DNA from: Nitrospira sp.
GTDB taxonomy: Bacteria; Nitrospirota; Nitrospiria; Nitrospirales; UBA8639
NCBI GenBank assembly: GCA_024760505.1
Contig: CP058931.1
Location: 1,932,001 to 1,996,000, forward strand
Reading direction: 5' to 3'
Length of the DNA: 64,000 bases
Part shown: positions 42,553-51,512 of the stretch, piece after piece
How the letters are laid out: every line of letters starts with the position of its first letter
How positions within the stretch are numbered: the first letter of the stretch is position 1
Translations under genes and position numbers: made by a program
The notes under the pieces: model-generated
Databases searched by the model: none
What the model saw: only the letters and a program-made list of their open reading frames with translations
What the model was told of the DNA's origin: nothing

Positions 42553-43584
42553 TCAAAGCTGAGATGAACGAAGGCCTTGGTGGGCGGGGATCTCCGGGAC
42601 CAGGGCGAAAGGGCGGTGTACTGTTCGCCAAGATTCTCCCCGTTGTTCAATCAGCGATTCGTGAATAGGTCCTAACCATTGGTCGGCTTTTCGAAGGTAT
42701 TCGATTTTATCTGGATTAATTCCCATAATACGGCAGCAGGTAGCATCGACGGCCGGAAGATTCCTTCCCATGACCAGGACTCCGGATTGGACAGGTGTCC
42801 CCATTATTGGACCATCCCCTTCCATTCCGATTATGCCATCGACAATGGCGAAATGAGGCTTGAGCGTCGCATTGATATCCAAAATGGACTGCGGGATTCC
42901 AGCCTGGTGTAATACATTCTTCGGCCATCCATAATAATTTCCAGGCATCACGCCAAAAAAATTTTTCATGGACAGGGTCGCACCAGCCCAATGGTGTGTT
43001 TTCATCTTGGCCAGCGAGACAACCCAATCGACCTCCTTGACTATTCGAGGAAAGGTCAATGAGGCCATCCTTGTCTGGCCACCCAGGTTAGGCATAACTA
43101 CCCCGTCCATTATATTCAGATCTTGAAAGGGGATGCGATCTTCGTACAGCACATCTGCCAAGCCGGATTCCTCTAAGACTAAAAGCGTATCGTGGCGATG
43201 GCCTGGTCCTTCAGCCACGACGACAGACGCCGCACCCAGGGAAAGGAACGCCTCGACGGCTCCTCGTACGACCAAAGGGTGGGTATTGATATGCGATAAC
43301 GATTGATGTGGCTCAACCAAATTCGGTTTCAACAAAATGCGTTTTCCTTTGATCTCTAATGGGGTGATCCCCAATTCTTGGAACCCTTGGCGAATGAGGT
43401 TTGCCAAATCAGCCTCGTATATTTTGGCTTGACCGATGAAGGTCTGTGCGGTCAAGCGGGGGCCCGTTAACCAATGAAGCAGAGAGAACCCTGAAACAGC
43501 TAATCCCCCTCCGACCAAACAGGCCTGCAGCAATTGCCTCCTGGAAAGCGTTGGCTGTTCTGTGTATGTGGGTGGGGTGGTCAT
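42553..43584 (-). CDS. DUF362-domain protein exported by Tat
   Basis: The 343-residue protein has an N-terminal TLSRRQLLQACLVGGGLAVSG, a twin-arginine signal, so the folded protein is exported, possibly with a cofactor. The body is DUF362-like: KGKRILLKPNLVEP, VVVAEGPGHRHD, DWVVSLAKMKTHHWAGATLSMKN and DGIIGMEGDGPIMGTP. The function of the family is unknown; some members carry iron-sulfur domains, but none is visible here. The gene is followed downstream on the same strand by nothing close; upstream, 25 bases away, lies the prenyltransferase-repeat gene, so the two are cotranscribed. Confidence 0.86.
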   Translation of the reverse strand: MTTPPTYTEQPTLSRRQLLQACLVGGGLAVSGFSLLHWLTGPRLTAQTFIGQAKIYEADLANLIRQGFQELGITPLEIKGKRILLKPNLVEPHQSLSHINTHPLVVRGAVEAFLSLGAASVVVAEGPGHRHDTLLVLEESGLADVLYEDRIPFQDLNIMDGVVMPNLGGQTRMASLTFPRIVKEVDWVVSLAKMKTHHWAGATLSMKNFFGVMPGNYYGWPKNVLHQAGIPQSILDINATLKPHFAIVDGIIGMEGDGPIMGTPVQSGVLVMGRNLPAVDATCCRIMGINPDKIEYLRKADQWLGPIHESLIEQRGESWRTVHRPFALVPEIPAHQGLRSSQL

Positions 43585-43609
43585 CGAAATATTCCTTGCC
43601 TATTCAGTG

Positions 43610-44578
43610 TCAGTTGCGAGTAGAAGAAGCGGGCGTTTCTTGGGGCAAAGATCTGAATAACGAGTGCAGACCATGAGAGGCTTTCACGGCGCACAGGAGC
43701 AAGGCTAGAGAGGGAAGAGGATAGGGCCCATACCGTTCTTGCAGTTGCAAACTCGCCCTGGCCAGCTCCTCCGTGTTTGCGGGTTTCAGCCCCCAGGCTC
43801 CCAAGCCCAGGAGGGCCCAACCAAGTGAAATGGGAGTCCGGAGGTGAGGGAGTTCAGGTAAGAGATAGTCAAGGCTTCGTTTTACCTCGCGGATGGGGGT
43901 GGTGCCAGCCAGGGCTTGCAGAGCGATGGCGGAGCACTCTGGGAGCGGATGTAACTCTCTCCTGAACACGGTGGTACTGCCGAAATTCCATCCACCGTTT
44001 GTTAGTTGGCGGTTGATGAGCATCTGTTGCCCGGCAATGGCGCGAGGATGAGTGCTCAATCCCACCACCTGTAAGGCCAGCAGAGCGAGGGAAGTCGGTA
44101 CAACCCAGCTATGGGTGTCGGCAATCCATGGCCAGCCCAGGATGGCGGTGTCGTGCCCAATAATTGAAAGATCCGGGGTAGGGAAATGTCGGCCGGTAAA
44201 CCCTATGAGATAGTCGACAGCCCGGGATTGCGCTTCTTGATACTGGGGAAAGCTTTCCCAGGCGAAGATGGCGAGTGGTGTTGGCCAAGATGCCTCTGGG
44301 TGAGAGAGAGCAATGCTCACGCGTCCGTCGTCCGCCTGTTGTGAAGCTAAATATGCCCTTCCTCGGTTACAGCTTTCAGGATCGAACTCATATGCGGACA
44401 TTGAGATAATGGCCCAGGCTGTCGCGTCCGGCCGTGCCTCTTCCCCGGAGTGATAGGGGAACCCCCCGTTTGGTTGTTGCCAGGATTGGAGAAGCTCAAG
44501 AGCATGACGAAATGGTTTTTGAATCATAAGAGAAAAATTCAGGTCTCCGTGCAATTCGATTAAGGGTCGATATTCCAT
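43610..44578 (-). CDS. Prenyltransferase/squalene-cyclase alpha-alpha-toroid repeat protein
   Basis: The 322-residue protein is built of helical hairpin repeats with QW-like motifs: WQQPNGGFPYHSGEEARPDATAW, QQADDGRVSIAL and TNGGWNFGST. This is the terpene-cyclase/protein-prenyltransferase toroid. It is half the length of a squalene-hopene cyclase and lacks the DxDD acid motif, so cyclase activity is doubtful. There is no signal peptide. Its start at 44578 and the 25-base gap to the DUF362 gene suggest a two-gene unit. Confidence 0.8.
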   Translation of the reverse strand: MEYRPLIELHGDLNFSLMIQKPFRHALELLQSWQQPNGGFPYHSGEEARPDATAWAIISMSAYEFDPESCNRGRAYLASQQADDGRVSIALSHPEASWPTPLAIFAWESFPQYQEAQSRAVDYLIGFTGRHFPTPDLSIIGHDTAILGWPWIADTHSWVVPTSLALLALQVVGLSTHPRAIAGQQMLINRQLTNGGWNFGSTTVFRRELHPLPECSAIALQALAGTTPIREVKRSLDYLLPELPHLRTPISLGWALLGLGAWGLKPANTEELARASLQLQERYGPYPLPSLALLLCAVKASHGLHSLFRSLPQETPASSTRN

Positions 44579-45186
44579 GTTGTTCGGTTTAAATCGAGGA
44601 AACCTTAAAAATTTTCAGATCACGCTTTGGTCATACCCTCACCTCCCTTCCGTCATTCCCGCTGGTAGTGAGCGTGGATCCACCCGAAGAACTTCAACGA
44701 TGAATTCCCGATAAAAAAATATCGAGGAGGCCGGGGAAGGGTGGGGGGCATGGTACCTCGTCGGAAGGCCCGGTGAGCAAAGCGTAAACCGACAAATATG
44801 GCTCATGCCTGCCGTGTCCCCACGCCATGCGTCTGTCGGGTTACAACCGCAGACAGACTAATCCGACCTACGCAATCACACAACGGCGCGGAGTCTCACG
44901 TTTTTGAAGGATAGGTCAGGTAAGCAAGGTGGTACCCGACAATCTGTCTTCCAGGGTGGATTCCGGTGCAAGTGTGACGGAAAGACGGAAGGTAGGTGTG
45001 AGAATCGGTGCGGTGGGAGAAGTGGCATGAAAGGGGGAAACCAAGATTTACCCGCTTTCAGAAGGTGACGGGTCACGGGGTTTTGAACACTGGCGTACTG
45101 AACCGGCAGCCAATCAAAAAACATTTCGAACCCGGTGCTTATCGAAACGAGGTAACTCGTTACCGCCGGGATCATCGGATTAAGGC
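44579..45186. other. Intergenic region with palindromic repeat debris
   Basis: No gene is supported. Short frames on both strands around 44880-45300 overlap each other and the PAP2 gene and look random. Repeat-like sequence lies at 44773-44872 (separate entry). Confidence 0.4.
44773..44872. repeat. Inverted-repeat debris of a dispersed intergenic element
   Basis: GTGAGCAAAGCGTAAACCGAC at 44773-44793 and the hairpin GTCTGTCGGG...GACAGAC (44831-44858), followed by CTAATCCGACCTACGC, are typical of the imperfect palindromes dispersed between genes in many proteobacteria and Nitrospirota-like genomes. No second copy is in this window. Confidence 0.35.
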
Positions 45187-46194
45187 TTACGGGTGTAATC
45201 CCGGCATGTCTGTGGAACTTTTAACGAACGTTATCTCTTGTTCGGGGTCGACAAATACTCCGTCAGGCTGGATTTCCTTTCCAGTCACAACCTGCCTTGC
45301 CACGTAAATGATGCAGCCGGCAGTCAATAAACCACCGAATACGTCGATCAGGTGATGCCCTCCATGGATAAGCACTCCTGGGAGCACGAACAGATTGATG
45401 ACGACCAGTATGGGGAACCACCAGCGAGTGGTGCGTGCTGAATACATAGCCAAAACGGCCATGATCGTATGATACGAGGGAAAGGCCACCAGGCCTTCCA
45501 TATCCCTTGGAGAAATGAATTTGGGCCCTTCAGCCCCCAGACGCAATAATTCGGCACCATAGGCCGAGCCAACAAGCGGTCTTGCCGCCTGCTCAATTGT
45601 GCCGGAAATGTCATAGAGCACGCTTGTGCCAAATGCCGGAAACAGCGCCCAAAATCCAAGCGTCGCCAGACCTGAAGCGGTTATTGAAAGGATGAAGACA
45701 TGGAGTTCTTTTTGTTTGCCTCCAAATCCTAAAATAAGAAAAAGAAATGCCATTTGCGGTATAGAAGATAAATAGGCATAACGCGTCAATTCATTAAAAA
45801 ATGGATGGCGACCGGCAAATTGGACAATGTTTGGCCATGAATACCCGAACCAAGCATCGATCCGGACCAGAAACGGATCAATGGGTTCTCGCCAAAGCGG
45901 GAGCAGCAAATAGCCGAAAACTGATAGCACAATTGTAAACAGAAGAAGCAACCCCGTGGCCATCAGCGTCATAGAAATACGCTCACTACGTCCGCTTGAA
46001 CGGTAGAACAGCCCCACGGTAATCATGAAAATTCCCAAGGCAAAAAAAAGGGTATAGGAAAACCAGTCGAAGCCAATATTGCGCACAAGGATTATGGCCA
46101 GATCGAAGACCGCCAGCACGAAAATGGTATTGCGTAAAAAACGTTCGACCGGCCATAGGAAAGGCTTTGACAGGGTAAAATTTCCCACTCTCAT
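45187..46194 (-). CDS. PAP2-superfamily integral membrane phosphatase/transferase
   Basis: The 335-residue protein has eight or so membrane segments. The phosphatase motifs are in the C-terminal half: VAFPSYHTIMAVLAMYS (motif C2, S-x-H) and HGGHHLIDVFGGL (motif C3, with the catalytic His and Asp); motif C1 (K-x6-RP) is not clearly visible. It resembles the PAP2 group related to inositol-phosphorylceramide synthases, acting on lipid phosphates in the membrane. ATG at 46194; no strong ribosome site. It stands alone. Confidence 0.82.
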   Translation of the reverse strand: MRVGNFTLSKPFLWPVERFLRNTIFVLAVFDLAIILVRNIGFDWFSYTLFFALGIFMITVGLFYRSSGRSERISMTLMATGLLLLFTIVLSVFGYLLLPLWREPIDPFLVRIDAWFGYSWPNIVQFAGRHPFFNELTRYAYLSSIPQMAFLFLILGFGGKQKELHVFILSITASGLATLGFWALFPAFGTSVLYDISGTIEQAARPLVGSAYGAELLRLGAEGPKFISPRDMEGLVAFPSYHTIMAVLAMYSARTTRWWFPILVVINLFVLPGVLIHGGHHLIDVFGGLLTAGCIIYVARQVVTGKEIQPDGVFVDPEQEITFVKSSTDMPGLHP

Positions 46195-46999
46195 TATGCA
46201 TATCCTCGCATTCGAATTGTGCCAATGTAGTTGTGAGCAGGTACTGATCGTGCCGTAAAATAGTGTCTATACTGTTGTGCATGGTTCAACGAACTTGTCC
46301 TGATCGACCTCGAAATCCTCATCATGAACAGAAGTCCTGCCACTTGGTTGCACTGAATCTCATATTAATTGTATTCATCCGTGTATGTGTTGGTCCGATT
46401 TTTGAGCGTAACTTAAGAAAGTAGGTATGGAGGGCAAGCGGTTACCCGTAAAAATTTTCAACTAATCTACCTCATGGTCCAGTTGGGTGGACACAGTTGG
46501 AGATGGAGTCAGAAATGCCATCGGGAATGGCTATGGTGTATTGGACTTGGCATTTATGCAAATGGCTTTTAAGCCTTCAGGCAAAGGCTTTTTCGGTATA
46601 TTCCCTCATTATCTTGATAACGTGGCAAAGTTTCCTTTGTACCAAATCCTCATTCATCCCCTTAACCAAAGAGAGAGTCAGCGGCCGCTCTTCACATTCC
46701 GTCTGAGGTTTCACGGCGTGTTTCTCCTGTTTCCTTTTTCCCACTCCTCACCCCCTTACGTTTTCTCAGGTGCATTCCATCCGCCGTTCTGAACAATTTC
46801 GATCTTCTTGGTCAACAAAGGAAGGCAATCCATCCTACCCTTACCTAATATGAAACATATTCAATAAAAAACATCGGCAAGTTTTTTCTGGGTAAGTCGA
46901 TAATGAAACATGAAAACGAGGAGCCACAGAATGCGAGGTGGAAAACTTTCTTGGGTCCACGAACATTTATGCATAACTATGAAGCATGGATTCGGTCGG
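46195..46999. other. Intergenic region upstream of the riboswitch
   Basis: This 805-base stretch has no supported gene. It separates the PAP2 gene from the Tad locus and must contain the promoter for the riboswitch-led pilin transcript. An AT-rich TATGAAACATATTCAATAAA lies near 46848-46867. Confidence 0.4.
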
Positions 47000-47094
47000 G
47001 TGCCCCTTCCCGAGAACGGCGAACACGTCGTAAGGCGTGGACGCAAAACCACGGGTCAGGGTTGGTCCCTGATAGCCGGGTTGCCGAAGGCACG
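47000..47094 (+). ncRNA. GEMM-type cyclic-dinucleotide riboswitch (c-di-GMP-I or cGAMP class)
   Basis: The core blocks of the GEMM aptamer are present in order: GGCGAAC (47018-47024; consensus GGCAAAC, one change), the P2 stem CACG/CGTG, GGACGCAAAACCACGGGTC (47039-47057), the P3 stem AGGG/CCCT, and GATAGCCGGGTTGCCGAA (47071-47088). The outer P1 stem forms between GTGCC-cc-TTC at 47000-47009 and GAAGGCAC at 47086-47093. It ends 90 bases before the first Flp pilin ATG, so it is predicted to control pilin expression. The ligand cannot be settled by eye; Geobacter relatives of this RNA bind 3',3'-cGAMP. Confidence 0.82.
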
Positions 47095-47183
47095 GAGAGC
47101 CAAGGGGCAACGTCTGCGTCAGAATTTTCCGGGCAGTCTGGCGTAACGCACGTATTTACCTTCGCCCGTTAAGGAGATGCGCT

Positions 47184-47354
47184 ATGGTTAACCAAGTGAT
47201 GCGTTTCGTGAATGATGAAGAGGGAGCCACCGCTATTGAGTATGGCTTGTTGGCGGCTTTGATCGCCGCGGTGATTGTGACTGCTGTGACTGCGGTCGGA
47301 ACTGCCCTCAGTACAACGTTCACCAACATTTCTACGGCCGTTGCTCCGAGCTAA
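47184..47354 (+). CDS. flp: Flp-type pilin (first copy)
   Basis: The 56-residue prepilin begins MVNQVMRFVNDEEGATAIEY, i.e. a short leader, then G|ATAIEYGLLAALIAAVIV, the Flp cleavage site and hydrophobic N-terminal helix with the conserved E and Y five and six residues after the cut. AAGGAG lies eight bases before the ATG. It is the major pilus subunit, cleaved by the TadV-like peptidase downstream. The riboswitch precedes it and a long hairpin follows at 47385-47422. Confidence 0.93.
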   Translation: MVNQVMRFVNDEEGATAIEYGLLAALIAAVIVTAVTAVGTALSTTFTNISTAVAPS

Positions 47355-47384
47355 AAGAGGGCTTGCTTCTGCAGGGTTGCCTGA

Positions 47385-47422
47385 AAGTGCCGTTCTGGTG
47401 GCAGGTCACCGGAACGGCACTT
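47385..47422 (+). terminator. Long GC-rich stem-loop after the first pilin gene
   Basis: AAGTGCCGTTC pairs with GAACGGCACTT over 11 bp and the stem continues with TGGTG/CACCG around the loop GCAGGT, giving about 16 bp. No T-run follows, so it is more likely to stabilise the pilin mRNA or to act as a partial terminator before the second pilin. Confidence 0.65.
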
Positions 47423-47510
47423 CGGCCGAAGTCTACTTCTGAGGGCGAGTACAGTATTGATGAATGAAGAGATGTGAAAATTCAGATATGGGATAGGGGA
47501 GGACAACATC

Positions 47511-47714
47511 ATGCAGACGATTCTCCTGAATCACTGTCATCACTGGATAAAAAACCTTCTTGTTGATGAAGAAGGCGCCACGGCGGTTGAATATGGTCTC
47601 ATGGCTGCGCTCATCGGCATGACGGTGTTGACAGCTCAAGCCGCCATGGGAACGGCAGTCGTGAATATGTATGAGGGGGCCATGGGGATTATCGCAGGGG
47701 CACTGGGGAGCTAG
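47511..47714 (+). CDS. Flp-type pilin (second copy)
   Basis: The 67-residue prepilin has a leader MQTILLNHCHHWIKNLLVDEEG and then ATAVEYGLMAALIGMTVL, the Flp cleavage site and helix. It differs from the first pilin in both the leader (longer, His-rich) and the mature C-terminal part (AAMGTAVVNMYEGAMG). GGGGAGG precedes the ATG. It may be a minor or alternative subunit. Confidence 0.9.
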   Translation: MQTILLNHCHHWIKNLLVDEEGATAVEYGLMAALIGMTVLTAQAAMGTAVVNMYEGAMGIIAGALGS

Positions 47715-47977
47715 TGTCGTTTTTCCCTAGCTGCTCTTTATCATTTATTCATGCTTAGTCTGTCGAAGAACCATTCGAAATATGCACCACCTGAAATCAT
47801 TCACCCCTTCGAGAAGCTCAGGGGGTAAGGGGAGATGGAATGGTATTTGAGGGACACGATACGAGATCTATCAGAAATGTCTGGTGGGGGCTGGTTCCAT
47901 TTTAATGTGCATGTCCGTGGTAGGTGGACACGGCCTGATAGCCACTTCCAAAACATTTAGCAGAGTGGAATAAAGAG

Positions 47978-48403
47978 ATGAATGTATACCACAAAAAACT
48001 ATTACAAAAGCTGAGACAATCCGAGCGGGGCTCGACGGCGGTAGAGTTTGCTCTCATCTTACCAATTCTTGCCTCCCTCGTATTTGGAGCGATCGATTTT
48101 GGCCGTATGTTGTGGTTTAAGGAAGTTCTGGTGAATGCGACCCGTGTGGGAGCGCGCCAGGGGACGTTATTTGCGGCAGGAAATGGCCAGACACAAATTG
48201 AAGCTGCCGTCTCGGCTTCACTTTCCGCAGGAGGCGTGGATCCTTCCGGGCTTACAGTGGTGGCAAATGGGGTCGGAGGCGCACAGGGGCAGCCGTTAAA
48301 TGTGGTCGCCACTATACCCTGGAACTACTTTGTCATCGATAAACTCATTCCCGCGATTTCTACACCCAACTTACAAGCGTCTGTCACCATGATGATGGAA
48401 TAA
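47978..48403 (+). CDS. tadE: TadE-family pseudopilin
   Basis: The 141-residue protein has the TadE signature ERGSTAVEFALILPILASLVFG near the N-terminus (cleavage before S/T, conserved E) and DFGRMLWFKEVLVNATRVGARQG. TadE-like pseudopilins are processed by the Tad peptidase and needed for pilus assembly. It lies between the pilins and the TadG-like gene. Confidence 0.9.
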   Translation: MNVYHKKLLQKLRQSERGSTAVEFALILPILASLVFGAIDFGRMLWFKEVLVNATRVGARQGTLFAAGNGQTQIEAAVSASLSAGGVDPSGLTVVANGVGGAQGQPLNVVATIPWNYFVIDKLIPAISTPNLQASVTMMME

Positions 48404-48455
48404 GACAGAAAAATTTTCCCGGAAAGACGGCAAGGGAGAGGGGGAATCAAAAATA

Positions 48456-49571
48456 ATGTGGAACAAGCACCGAACATCTGGCGTCTCTGGGCTCTTGAAT
48501 GAACGTGGGATCGCGGCCCTCAACGGCGTGTTTATGGGAGTGACCATGGCCATTATGGCGGGTGTGGCAATTGATGTCGGGCATGCCCTGCTTACCCAAA
48601 ATGAGTTGCACAATGCTTCGGATGCCGCTGCGCTGGCCGCTGCACGGCAATTGGGTGTCACGTACTTGGCCCTGCCTATCGCTCAGCAACAGGATTTGAA
48701 TCGAAATCTGACGAGCAATGAACAATCACAAATAAACGCGCAGGCGACGGCCGCGGCCTTCGCCAATAGTGCATCGAATATCAGTAATTTATCTCTATCC
48801 CAGGGAGATATCGAATATGGCACATGGGATTTCAATGGAAAGACGTTTACCCCAACCGTGACACGCCCCAATGCCATTCGTGCGACCACACGTCGGGATG
48901 GTGCGGCGAATGGACCGATTACGACATTTTTTGGGGGTATGTTGGGGGTCAATACCGTGAGCCTTGCGACCACCTCGATTGCCGCATTGGGGACTTCGGG
49001 AGGTCCGACCCCACCAGGAGTAGGTGATGTGCCCTTTGCCATTTCCAGTAACTGGTTTAATGGCGTGGCCTCCTGCAATTCGGGTATCCAATTTTCTCCT
49101 ACCGGGGTGAATGGCTGTGCGGGATGGCATGTGTTTGATCAGCATCCGGCCAATGCGAGTAAACTCCGTGACACGGTCGACGGGTTACAAGACGGGAGCT
49201 ATCAAAGTCCCGGGATGACTCCAGGTCAGACACAATTCACCTTTACGGGTGGAGAAGTCTCATCGGCGTTTCCCAATCTGATTAATTTGTGGGATACAAA
49301 AAAACAATGGAATAATGATGCTGGGCGGTATGAATGGGATATCAATCTTCCTGTCTATGCAGCCAGTTCCTCATCCTCTTGCAATAATCCCAGCGGAGAT
49401 ATCACCATCGTGGGATATGCAAAGGCCGTGATTACTACTGTTAAGAAAAATGATATTCAAGCGGAAGTGAAATGCGATGCCTTTTTTGATGGAGCGCCAA
49501 ATCCCAACCAGACTGGTGGGGGCATTGGGCCCCTTCAGCCCCTATCGGTATATCCAAGACTAGTGTCGTGA
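48456..49571 (+). CDS. TadG-like pilus assembly protein (Tad domain)
   Basis: The 371-residue protein has an N-terminal ERGIAALNGVFMGVTMAIMAGVAIDVGHAL, a hydrophobic helix, and HNASDAAALAAARQLG, the signature of the Tad/TadG N-terminal domain. The remainder is a large extracytoplasmic Ser/Thr/Gly-rich part without a von Willebrand motif. It probably helps to anchor or organise the pilus at the envelope. GAGAGGGGGAATC lies upstream of the start. Confidence 0.85.
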   Translation: MWNKHRTSGVSGLLNERGIAALNGVFMGVTMAIMAGVAIDVGHALLTQNELHNASDAAALAAARQLGVTYLALPIAQQQDLNRNLTSNEQSQINAQATAAAFANSASNISNLSLSQGDIEYGTWDFNGKTFTPTVTRPNAIRATTRRDGAANGPITTFFGGMLGVNTVSLATTSIAALGTSGGPTPPGVGDVPFAISSNWFNGVASCNSGIQFSPTGVNGCAGWHVFDQHPANASKLRDTVDGLQDGSYQSPGMTPGQTQFTFTGGEVSSAFPNLINLWDTKKQWNNDAGRYEWDINLPVYAASSSSSCNNPSGDITIVGYAKAVITTVKKNDIQAEVKCDAFFDGAPNPNQTGGGIGPLQPLSVYPRLVS

Positions 49572-50805
49572 TAACGAGTCAACAGCCGGGAGCATAAGAG
49601 CTCTCCCAGGAACTTTGGTTCCTCTGGGTCGGTCGTGTTTGAGGCCGGCTCAAAGGGACTTTCCCACGTCTCCGTCTTTCCCTCTAGACCTCTTCCCATC
49701 ATTTTGCTTAGCCGTTTTCTGGAGTCTGTCCCTCCAGCATGCCCAGGAATGGGGAAAACCATACCAGCAGGATATAGGGACCTCTAAAATCCCTTGGTGT
49801 TGTCCGCATTCCTTGTTCTTGTTTGGAGGGACGGATTCCGGAAGGCCCTGGGAATGAAGATGAGTGGGAGGTCGTCGAGGTATTTACCCTGCTTGCTTGT
49901 CCTTGTCTTCCGCACCCTGGGCCTTCTTCGACGAGGACAGTCCCAGGACCGTGTGGAAGTTATGCCTGAAATTCTTCATCCCATTCTTCATGCGAGCCCG
50001 CACAAGCCTGACGGTTCGAATCAGGTTGCCGCTCATCGCGGTCACTTGATGGCCGAAGATATGTTCGAGGTGGGCTCAAATACGAGTGGGTATTCATCTG
50101 TTCCTGATAGGCTCGACATTTGTTATCGGGAACTCATCTATCACTAACTTCTGATGGATTCCCGCTGATGACTGGCGGGGATGAGGGCGAGGGGATAAGA
50201 AAAATGGACGTACGGAAATGATGGAGAGACAAAATGATGGCGTATCCAGGATCAAAGTCGAGCCTAACGATTGGAGACTTTTTTTTGACACAGTCCATTG
50301 CCGTTTTTTCGATCTTTCCAATGTAGTTGGCCAAAAGCTTTTCTCTCCCCCAACAAGAAACACGTCAATCTTTATCTTGCTGAGACGGTCGCATAAATAA
50401 AAGAATGAAAGAAGGTACAGGCACCCATGCTTTTGAGAAACCATGGGTCTCTGAGGAAAACGAAGGAATTCCGCGAACGCTATTGGCTTCCTCGGGACAG
50501 GAATTCTTTTCGCTGGTTCAGGAGGATCGTGCAGGGATGGCCTTGCCCACGTATCTCGTGTTCGTGTTACGTCTGACCGGGCTAATCTAAAAAAATACAC
50601 ATACCCATGCACCCGGTCTTCAATCATTCATACTTGTTGAGGGCATGCCTTAAGAAAGTCAGGTAACCCACCGAAACATGAACTGTTCCCAGTACTTGAG
50701 CTTCATGACCGATGGATGGTTTGCGTGCACATTGGGAGGTGCCGTGGTCGGGGCACCTGTTTGAAAGGTTGATTATGAATTTAATTGAGGGAATAACCTG
50801 AAATT
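49572..50805. other. 1.2-kb gap inside the Tad locus
   Basis: Apart from the IS5-like remnant at 49884-50100, no gene is supported. Several long frames (for example around 50130-50630) overlap on both strands and have no protein-like pattern. The gap splits the locus into a pilin/pseudopilin part and a machinery part. Confidence 0.45.
49884..50100 (-). pseudogene. C-terminal remnant of an IS5-family transposase
   Basis: On the minus strand, AHLEHIFGHQVTAMSGNLIRT followed by RLVRARMKNGMKNFRHNFHT matches the end of IS5-type transposases, with the catalytic glutamate in the E-H-I-F-G motif. An in-frame TGA (CGT ATT TGA) sits just before AHLEH and another stop lies further upstream. The N-terminal part and the catalytic aspartates are gone. 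It may mark the event that separated the two halves of the Tad locus. Confidence 0.65.
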
Positions 50806-51333
50806 ATGAGTTCTTCCTTTTTGTTATTTGGATTAGCCTTGGGGTTAGTGGTCGCAGCGATCACTGATGTTCGGGAGGGGCGGATTCCCAATTGGCTGAC
50901 GGGGTCCTTGGCAGTCTTTGGAATTGGAGTGAATAGCCTGGCGTATGGTTGGGAAGGATTCCTGTTCGGTCTCGGAGGTCTGATCATGGGGTTGGTCTGC
51001 TTGATATTTTTTTATCTAAAAGGGGGGATGGGTGCCGGAGACGTGAAATTGCTTGGAGCCATTGGGACAATCCTTGGTCCGGGCCAGGTGGTCTTTGCGT
51101 TTGCATTTGCAGCCATGTTGGGTGGACTGTATAGCCTAGCCCTATTGTCCAACCAGGGTGGCATGCGTCATGCCTGGGATCGGATGTTTCTCCTTCTGTC
51201 AACGCTGAAGGTGACCAGGACCATTCCGGTTTCTGATGCCCCAATTCCCACCGAACCTAAGTTGCGGTATGCCCTGGTGTTAGGGTTGGGAACCGTGATC
51301 GCCAAAACGTTGTTTTATTATGATGTGTTGTAA
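50806..51333 (+). CDS. cpaA: Prepilin peptidase TadV/CpaA
   Basis: The 175-residue A24-type aspartic peptidase has about five membrane helices. The two catalytic aspartates are in ITDVREGRIPN and GMGAGDVKLLGAIG. It lacks the cytoplasmic methylase domain of PilD, as usual for Tad systems. It removes the leaders of the two Flp pilins and of TadE. It is the first gene of the second Tad block. Confidence 0.92.
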   Translation: MSSSFLLFGLALGLVVAAITDVREGRIPNWLTGSLAVFGIGVNSLAYGWEGFLFGLGGLIMGLVCLIFFYLKGGMGAGDVKLLGAIGTILGPGQVVFAFAFAAMLGGLYSLALLSNQGGMRHAWDRMFLLLSTLKVTRTIPVSDAPIPTEPKLRYALVLGLGTVIAKTLFYYDVL

Positions 51334-51512
51334 CTCGTGTTCGCTGAGGTCTACGAGTGGGAAATGAGCAATCGGAGAAGATTCTTCTCGTTGTCTATTA
51401 AGAATGGCATTTGTCATCCGATATGCAGAGGTAGACAAGTTGAAACCTCAGGTTTGATAGGCATGAATAAAAATTTCGGTCTGGATTTGGTGAAGAAGGG
51501 GGAGGAAGTCTC

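Noticed and set aside
44876..45307. 99-codon frames on both strands
   Set aside because: They overlap each other and the PAP2 gene, and the composition is random.
46903..47172. Plus-strand frame of 89 codons before the first pilin
   Set aside because: It runs through the riboswitch; its residues are the chance translation of a structured RNA.
50094..50627. Minus-strand frame of 177 codons in the Tad gap
   Set aside because: No domain pattern, and its end merges with the IS5-like scar in a different frame; overlapping plus frames are equally open.
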